The translations under genes were made by a program, and so were the position numbers. Below are positions 59,113-64,000 of a stretch of DNA of 64,000 bases, piece by piece. Below the pieces are notes generated by a model. The model had not been told where the DNA came from, did no database searches, and saw nothing but the letters and a program-made list of their open reading frames with translations. Each line of letters opens with the position of its first letter. Position 1 is the stretch's first letter. Where the stretch lies: NCBI RefSeq assembly GCF_900129885.1, contig NZ_FQXE01000018.1:1-64000 (forward strand), in the 5' to 3' direction. This stretch comes from Pollutimonas bauzanensis (GTDB lineage Bacteria > Pseudomonadota > Gammaproteobacteria > Burkholderiales > Burkholderiaceae_B).

Positions 59113-60387
59113 ATGCAGCATCAAGGAGCCGCCCATCCGGTCGCCGACACCAATGCGGGCGCCGAGGCGAACGTCAATGCCAAGGCCGGCGACAGCGCCG
59201 ATGTCAACGCGCCGCGGCATCTCTACGCCGCGGTGTCTCCCCATCTGGGCGGCACCTGCCAGGCGCAACTGGCCGGCGCCGTCGCGCAGATCGCCGATGC
59301 CTTCTCGGCCCAGGGCGGGAAGATCACCAGCCTGGCCGTGTTCTTTCGCGACCCGGGGCAGGCCAGGCAAGTGGACCTGCTTCTGCGCGAGCTCTATGGC
59401 GCGGGCAAGATGCCCGCCACGAGCTACATCGACCAGGCGCCGTGCGACGAGCGCAGCCTCGTGGCGCTGGAAGCAACGGGAGTGGCGGGCGATGCCACGG
59501 TCGAATACCACAGCCCCCAAGTCACCGTCGTCCGCTACGACGGCGTGGCCTGGGTCCAGACAGGCCATTCCGCGGCGCGGGGCCACTGGCATACCGGCAG
59601 CGCCTATGATCGCAGCGTGCAGGCCATGAGGCAGACCAAGCGCCTCCTGGCCAGTGTCGGGGCGAGCATGGACCAGATCCTGCGGACCTGGTTCTATATG
59701 GGCGGCATTGTCGCCGATGATGCGGGCGGCGCACCCGGCACCCAGCGCTACAAGGAACTCAACCGGGCCCGCACGGACTGCTTTCGGCACATCGACTTTC
59801 TGGCCGGCCGCGTTCCCGGGCCCGCCGGGCGGACGGTCTATCCGGCGTCGACGGGCATCGGGATGGCGGGCGACGATGTCCGCCTGTCGGTCCTTGCGCT
59901 GATGACGGACCGCAGCGATGTCCTGGCTGTGCCGCTGGAGAACCCGCGCCAGGTCGCTGCCTTTGATTATGGGCAACATTACAGCCCCCAGTCTCCGAAA
60001 TTCTCGCGCGCGATGGCGGTGGTCCATGGCGATCAGGCGACCATCTATATTTCCGGGACCGCTTCCATCACCGCATCGGAAACGCAGCACTTGGGCGACG
60101 CGGCCAGACAGACCGGAGAAACGCTCGAGAACATCGCCGCCCTGATCGGCGAAGAGAACCTGGCCGGACATGGCCTGCCCGGATTCGGCACCGGCCTGCG
60201 GGGATTGGGCCTGGTGCGCGCCTATGTCAAGCATCTCGAGGACTACCCCGCCGTCCGCGCCATTTGCGAACAACGGCTGGGTGGGATTCCCATCGTCTAC
60301 GCCATCGGCGACGTCTGCCGGGAGGATCTGCTGGTGGAGCTGGAAGGGATAGCCCACTCCGCCAGGCCGGGGGCGCCCGGCGCCTAG
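59113..60387 (+). CDS. RidA/chorismatase (FkbO/Hyg5)-like protein
   Basis: 424 aa from ATG 59113 behind a very strong Shine-Dalgarno. After an Ala/Asn-rich N-terminus two YjgF/RidA-like halves are seen: HLYAAVSPHLGGTCQAQLAG, VAQIADAFSAQGGKITSLAV and, later, YISGTASITASETQHLGDAA, RQTGETLENIAALIGEENLA. This tandem YjgF fold is that of FkbO/Hyg5-type chorismatases and related RidA proteins. Catalytic assignment cannot be made by eye; an imine-deaminase-like role is also possible. Confidence 0.7.
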   Translation: MQHQGAAHPVADTNAGAEANVNAKAGDSADVNAPRHLYAAVSPHLGGTCQAQLAGAVAQIADAFSAQGGKITSLAVFFRDPGQARQVDLLLRELYGAGKMPATSYIDQAPCDERSLVALEATGVAGDATVEYHSPQVTVVRYDGVAWVQTGHSAARGHWHTGSAYDRSVQAMRQTKRLLASVGASMDQILRTWFYMGGIVADDAGGAPGTQRYKELNRARTDCFRHIDFLAGRVPGPAGRTVYPASTGIGMAGDDVRLSVLALMTDRSDVLAVPLENPRQVAAFDYGQHYSPQSPKFSRAMAVVHGDQATIYISGTASITASETQHLGDAARQTGETLENIAALIGEENLAGHGLPGFGTGLRGLGLVRAYVKHLEDYPAVRAICEQRLGGIPIVYAIGDVCREDLLVELEGIAHSARPGAPGA

Positions 60388-60526
60388 CCCTGTGCATGCC
60401 GCAGCTGGAATCGCAGGAGGAAAACCATGAAACCATGCCGCGCAATACTTGTTTGAAGCATTGTGAATATCCGCCGTCAAAGGCGAATGAAGACGCAACC
60501 GAAACATTCAATCTGAGAGGACAACG

Positions 60527-61000
60527 ATGACGAAGACTCTTTTCGAGGTCAGTGATGAAACCAAGCTGGAAGGACTTTACGGCCTGCTTGAAGAAGCGAT
60601 CAATTTGGTGGAAGGCTACAACTGGGTTGCGCACCGGCGGACCCGGCCATCCATCGAGGCGGCCATCAAGGATTTCCGCAAATTCCGGGAGGGCGAGCTG
60701 GATACGGACCTGGGCTCGAAGCGCTGGTTCAAGGCCCTTGCCAAATTGGCCGAAGAAGTGGGCGACATGACCGCCGAGCAATCGGCCTATGTGCTGGCGG
60801 TTGCCGAGGTCGCGCACGCGGCCGCCCACCTGGGCCACCTCAACCTGGCGATGAGCCGCGGGGACAGGACGGAGGCCGACCGCAAGTATGTGGCGCTTCA
60901 GCGCGCCTATGTCAACTTCGGGCTGCGCGGCGTCGACCAGTTCATCGAGATCGTGGATGCCGGCGCCCGGCCCGTCAGGCCTCCCGCTGAATTTGCATAA
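60527..61000 (+). CDS. Hypothetical helical protein
   Basis: 157 aa, no recognised family. It is mostly helical with amphipathic stretches (LEGLYGLLEEAINLVEGYNW, TAEQSAYVLAVAEVAHAAAH) and no signal peptide or membrane segment. GAGAGG lies 9-14 nt before the ATG. It is 139 nt downstream of the RidA-like gene and may share its transcript. Confidence 0.7.
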   Translation: MTKTLFEVSDETKLEGLYGLLEEAINLVEGYNWVAHRRTRPSIEAAIKDFRKFREGELDTDLGSKRWFKALAKLAEEVGDMTAEQSAYVLAVAEVAHAAAHLGHLNLAMSRGDRTEADRKYVALQRAYVNFGLRGVDQFIEIVDAGARPVRPPAEFA

Positions 61001-61090
61001 GGCGTTCCAGGCAGGCGCGGCGCAATTCGGCGCGGGCGGCCGAAAGCCGAACCGGGGGGGAATTGCGCCATGCGCCGCCTGCCCATGCCT

Positions 61091-62236
61091 CTATGCAGCG
61101 TGCTTCTTCGCCTCCTTCCAGTCCACTTCAAACCCGAGGCCGGGCCTGTCGTTCAGATGCAGAGTGCTGTCCTTGATTTCGGGTCTGACCGAGAACAAGG
61201 TGTCCCATAGCGGATCACGCTTCTTGTTGGGGAATGTTTCCACACCAAAACCATTGGAAAAGGCGCACACCACGTGGCCGTGAATTTGCGGATCGTGATG
61301 AGGCACGAACTGAATGTCATGCGCCGCGCAATAATGAGCCACCCGGATCAGTTCGGTCAAACCGCCGAATCGGGTGGCGTCGAATTGCATGTATCGAATG
61401 CCGCCAAGGTCGACCAGATCGCGGGCTTCCCAAGCAGTCATCTGGCTCTCCCCCCCTGCGATAGCCACCCTGGTGCGATTAGCCAGCTTCCCCAGAGCCC
61501 GGATGCTGTCATACCAATATAGCGGCTCTTCGAACCAGAAGATGTCGAATTCCTCAAACGCTTCGATGGCCCGCGTCGCCTCGTCCAGCGAATAGCCGAG
61601 ATTGGCGTCTATCATCAGTTTCGTGCCCGGGCCTATGGCTTTGCGCACTCCCGAAATACGTTCAATGTCCCCTTTCAGGTCAGTGCCGCCGCACTTCATC
61701 TTCACCGCGGTATAGCCCATTTCCACGTAAGAAGCCATTTCATCGATTACTTTCAATGGCGACTGCCCTTTTTCGTAATAGCCGCCGCTGGCATAGGCAT
61801 AGGTCTGGTTGGACTCGCCTCCCAAAAGGCGCCATACAGGTATGTTCAACGCCTTGCCTTTGATGTCCCATAGCGCAATGTCTATACCCGCCAGGGCGGC
61901 GAGAATTTGCGGCCGCTTCCCCGCTCCGAAATGAGGCTGGCCTTTATCTTTATCCAGCTCGGTTCCGGCCCGGGATGTCGTCAATGCAAACACCTTCTGC
62001 CAGACGGCCTCGTTGGCCATCGCGTCCATGCCGGCGATCATCCCTTCAATCAAGCCGATGATCTCGATTATTTCCTTCATGGGACGGCCATGGATCTGGC
62101 CCAGCCCGACGATCCCGTCATCTGTGAACACTTGGACGATAATGGACGACGCCGTGCGATATGGCTCGCGGGACATCCAGAATTCCGTATCCAATTCATA
62201 GGAAATTGGATGGGCGACAATCTTTTGAATTTTCAT
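61091..62236 (-). CDS. Mandelate racemase / muconate lactonizing enzyme family protein (1)
   Basis: 381 aa, enolase superfamily. An N-terminal capping domain is followed by the TIM barrel with the Lys motif TAVKMKCGG, metal ligands in LMIDANLGYS, WFEEPLYWYD and GGESQMTAWE, and a late PHHDPQIHGH segment with the catalytic-type His. It probably dehydrates a sugar acid. It is the third gene of a minus-strand operon headed, within the window, by a sugar-type ABC ATPase. Confidence 0.9.
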   Translation of the reverse strand: MKIQKIVAHPISYELDTEFWMSREPYRTASSIIVQVFTDDGIVGLGQIHGRPMKEIIEIIGLIEGMIAGMDAMANEAVWQKVFALTTSRAGTELDKDKGQPHFGAGKRPQILAALAGIDIALWDIKGKALNIPVWRLLGGESNQTYAYASGGYYEKGQSPLKVIDEMASYVEMGYTAVKMKCGGTDLKGDIERISGVRKAIGPGTKLMIDANLGYSLDEATRAIEAFEEFDIFWFEEPLYWYDSIRALGKLANRTRVAIAGGESQMTAWEARDLVDLGGIRYMQFDATRFGGLTELIRVAHYCAAHDIQFVPHHDPQIHGHVVCAFSNGFGVETFPNKKRDPLWDTLFSVRPEIKDSTLHLNDRPGLGFEVDWKEAKKHAA

Positions 62237-62274
62237 ATTGATAAGGTAGCTAGAAGTTGATCGGGTGGCGTCTG

Positions 62275-63384
62275 TCAGTCGACTCGGAATTTCTCTATGA
62301 CTGTTTCATCCAGCTTCAGACCCCAGCCAGGCCCGGTCGGCACTTGGTAGATGCCGTTGACAAACGGATTGCGGTTCTCCACCAAGCTGTAGAACAGGGG
62401 GTCACGGTCGGGGTGGAAGACTTCCATCATGGTGCCATGCGGGATCGACGCCAATAAATGCGCGGAGACCTGCGGCTCTTCGTGATGCCCCATTTCAACT
62501 TCGAACGCCATGGCCATGGCCGCCACCCGCCGCCATTCCGTCGGGCCACCGCTCCAGCTTGCATCGAAATTGCAAACGTCCACTGCCTTATCCATGAACA
62601 GGTCGCGGCAGCCGCCGCGGTGATATTCGCTTTGACCGGCCGCCACAGGGATGCCAGTGATATTCCTGACCAGCGCCATGGAAGACCGGTCGTTGTACCA
62701 GCGGCATGGCTCTTCAAACCAGCGGATATTGCAATTCTGCACCAGCGTCCCGAACTTGATGGCATCGCGTTGCGTAAACCCCTGGTTGGCGTCGACCGTC
62801 AAAATGAAGTCGTCGCCCACCGCGGAACGAGCCACTCTCACTCTTTCAGCATCCTCTTCCGGGCTACGCCCGCCGACTTTAAACTTGCATCCGCCCAGCC
62901 CCGCCGCGCGCAGGTTTTCCATCTCGGTTCCAAAATCAGCCAGCTTTTTTCCTTCCTCGTAATACCCCGCAATGGCCACGACGGGCAGTTCTGTTTTATA
63001 GCCTCCCCATAGCTTGAACAAAGGCTGATTCAGGCTCTTGCCCCACGCGTCGAGCACCGCGCTGTCAATACATGCCTGAGCGTTCGTGGCAAGCTTCCTG
63101 TCTCTTAGAATGTTATAGGTGGGGCTGAGCATGGCTTCCCATATTTTCTCTATGGAAAAGATATCCATGCCGAGAACCTTGGGCTTGATTTCGTCGTGAA
63201 TTATTTTTATGACCTCTGCCTGGGTCTCGAATTCGTCGCCGTTATAGCATTCACCGATTATCCCTTCATCGGTGTAAATCCGTGTGATGATGGTGCATCG
63301 ATGAGTCATGAAATAGTGGCTGCCTTTGAACGTTTTAGGCAGCGGCATTTGAATGGGTATCGTCTTTATGTCGGTGATTTTCAT
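62275..63384 (-). CDS. Mandelate racemase / muconate lactonizing enzyme family protein (2)
   Basis: 369 aa from ATG 63384 (MKITDIKTIPIQMPLPKTFK); the longer upstream frame is not needed. Enolase-superfamily motifs: GGCKFKVGG for the barrel Lys, LTVDANQGFT, RWFEEPCRWY, AAGQSEYHRGG and a GHHEEP segment. It is distinct in sequence from its neighbour, 38 nt away, so the two probably act on different steps or stereoisomers of one pathway. Confidence 0.9.
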   Translation of the reverse strand: MKITDIKTIPIQMPLPKTFKGSHYFMTHRCTIITRIYTDEGIIGECYNGDEFETQAEVIKIIHDEIKPKVLGMDIFSIEKIWEAMLSPTYNILRDRKLATNAQACIDSAVLDAWGKSLNQPLFKLWGGYKTELPVVAIAGYYEEGKKLADFGTEMENLRAAGLGGCKFKVGGRSPEEDAERVRVARSAVGDDFILTVDANQGFTQRDAIKFGTLVQNCNIRWFEEPCRWYNDRSSMALVRNITGIPVAAGQSEYHRGGCRDLFMDKAVDVCNFDASWSGGPTEWRRVAAMAMAFEVEMGHHEEPQVSAHLLASIPHGTMMEVFHPDRDPLFYSLVENRNPFVNGIYQVPTGPGWGLKLDETVIEKFRVD

Positions 63385-63398
63385 TTTTCCTTGGTCTC

Positions 63399-64000
63399 CT
63401 AGTTGATGAATACAGAGCAATTGTCTATAGGGAAATTGACCTTCACGGCCTCGCCGCTCTGGAAGCGCGGCGAGGTGCCCAGTTCCAGGATGTCCATCCT
63501 CTGACCGTACAAGTCGACGGAATACAGTGTCTGCGTCCCCTGGTATTGGCGGTCCACTATATTTCCGACAAAGGCCACAGCGTGGCCGCCTTCGGTCACC
63601 GAATTGATAGATACGTTCTCCGGGCGTATCGATATTTTTACGTTCCTGGCCTTGATCAATTGCTCGTCGTCAATCAATTTGATTTGTTCGTCGCTGCCGA
63701 CCAGCCGCAACACGCCCCGGCCTCCTACAGGCTCGATGACGCCGTTCAGGACCGCTTCCGCGCCGGTAAAGTTGGCAATGAACGAGTTGGCCGGGTTGTT
63801 ATAGAGCCCAAGCGGCGTATCTATTTGAAGCAGTTCCCCATCCCTCATTACACCGATGCGGTCGCCCAGGACTACCGCCTCGGCCTGGTCATGGGTCACG
63901 TACAAAGCCGTGACCCCGGCCTCTTTGATTATCTTTCTGAGATCGTCGCGCAGCCTTATTCTCAGCTTCGCATCGAGATTGGACAAAGGTTCATCCAGCA
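63399..64000 (-). CDS. Carbohydrate-type ABC transporter ATP-binding protein (5' end outside window)
   Basis: The frame is open to the right edge; the first codons visible encode the Walker B end (LDEPLSNLDAKLR). They are followed by the H-loop TALYVTHDQAEAVVLGDRIG and a C-terminal TOBE/MalK-like regulatory domain (KISIRPENVSINSVTEGG). It belongs to the MalK/UgpC/PotA group energising uptake of sugars or related solutes. It lies 14 nt upstream of the second enolase-superfamily gene, forming an uptake-and-catabolism operon. Confidence 0.9.
   Translation of the reverse strand, partial: LDEPLSNLDAKLRIRLRDDLRKIIKEAGVTALYVTHDQAEAVVLGDRIGVMRDGELLQIDTPLGLYNNPANSFIANFTGAEAVLNGVIEPVGGRGVLRLVGSDEQIKLIDDEQLIKARNVKISIRPENVSINSVTEGGHAVAFVGNIVDRQYQGTQTLYSVDLYGQRMDILELGTSPRFQSGEAVKVNFPIDNCSVFIN

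Noticed and set aside
58972-60507. Minus-strand ORF of 511 codons opposite the RidA-like gene
   Set aside because: Antisense shadow; the plus frame has a strong ribosome binding site and a recognisable fold.

Overview
The window reads as chromosome from a GC-rich betaproteobacterium of the order Burkholderiales, most likely an Alcaligenaceae member related to Bordetella, Achromobacter or Pusillimonas. The basis is the housekeeping block (comF, a bioC-like methyltransferase, ntrX, ntrY, a DUF4390 gene, rsmB, rimO), two Bug-type tripartite tricarboxylate receptors, an AtuA-like/DUF4387 pair and the DUF3348-DUF802-OmpA-DUF2894 cluster. I cannot name a species. I found no rRNA, tRNA, CRISPR array, intact insertion sequence or prophage.

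Region 1 (1-6,000) is a graveyard of toxin-antitoxin and gene fragments. It holds an Rpn-family gene and a second copy of its 3' end, a YhaV toxin with a 5'-truncated PrlF antitoxin, an antitoxin-like fragment, a HigB toxin lacking its core with its antitoxin, an orphan HTH antitoxin and a trmL tail. A comF remnant is split by a complete AbiEi/AbiEii module. Region 2 (6,000-9,912) is a small catabolic operon (AtuA-like, DUF4387, Bug receptor) behind a good sigma-54 promoter, with a PspF-type sigma-54 activator encoded convergently. Region 3 (10,200-18,600) is the conserved housekeeping core.

Region 4 (18,600-32,900) is accessory. It has an HTH protein behind a perfect palindrome, pseudogene fragments (DUF2164, alpha-hydroxy-acid oxidase, glutathione S-transferase) and small stress or xenobiotic genes (Old Yellow Enzyme with ArsR, TfoX-like, NTF2-like, AHSA1-like, GNAT). 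The queuosine-precursor transporter yhhQ follows a candidate preQ1-I riboswitch. Further on are LysR/SDR, VOC, a degenerate ABC ATPase, a DUF4351 protein carrying an in-frame palindromic element, and an F420-type oxidoreductase divergent from HxlR.

Region 5 (32,950-37,300) is the most interesting system: four overlapping or closely spaced genes. One encodes a MotA/TolQ/ExbB-type membrane protein with a tail of about 500 residues, and one encodes a MotB/OmpA-type partner. They are flanked by DUF3348 and DUF2894 proteins, both of which carry 9-bp tandem repeats. The architecture resembles the ZorA/ZorB motor of Zorya defence but lacks Zorya effectors.

Region 6 (37,300-64,000) holds transport, regulation and catabolism: a Gdx-type SMR exporter, AhpD-like proteins, a MocR regulator with a 13-bp tandem repeat nearby, and a TetR/MFS/hydrolase cluster with two copies of one operator. 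It continues with a PHB-depolymerase-like esterase and RHH protein, TetR with a class D beta-lactamase, an autotransporter, an amidase/Bug operon divergent from LysR, and a GlcNAc-1-P-transferase-like protein. Last come an AhpD-like/NitT-TauT ABC operon, AraC, a RidA/chorismatase-like protein, and an operon running out of the window with two enolase-superfamily enzymes and a sugar-type ABC ATPase.
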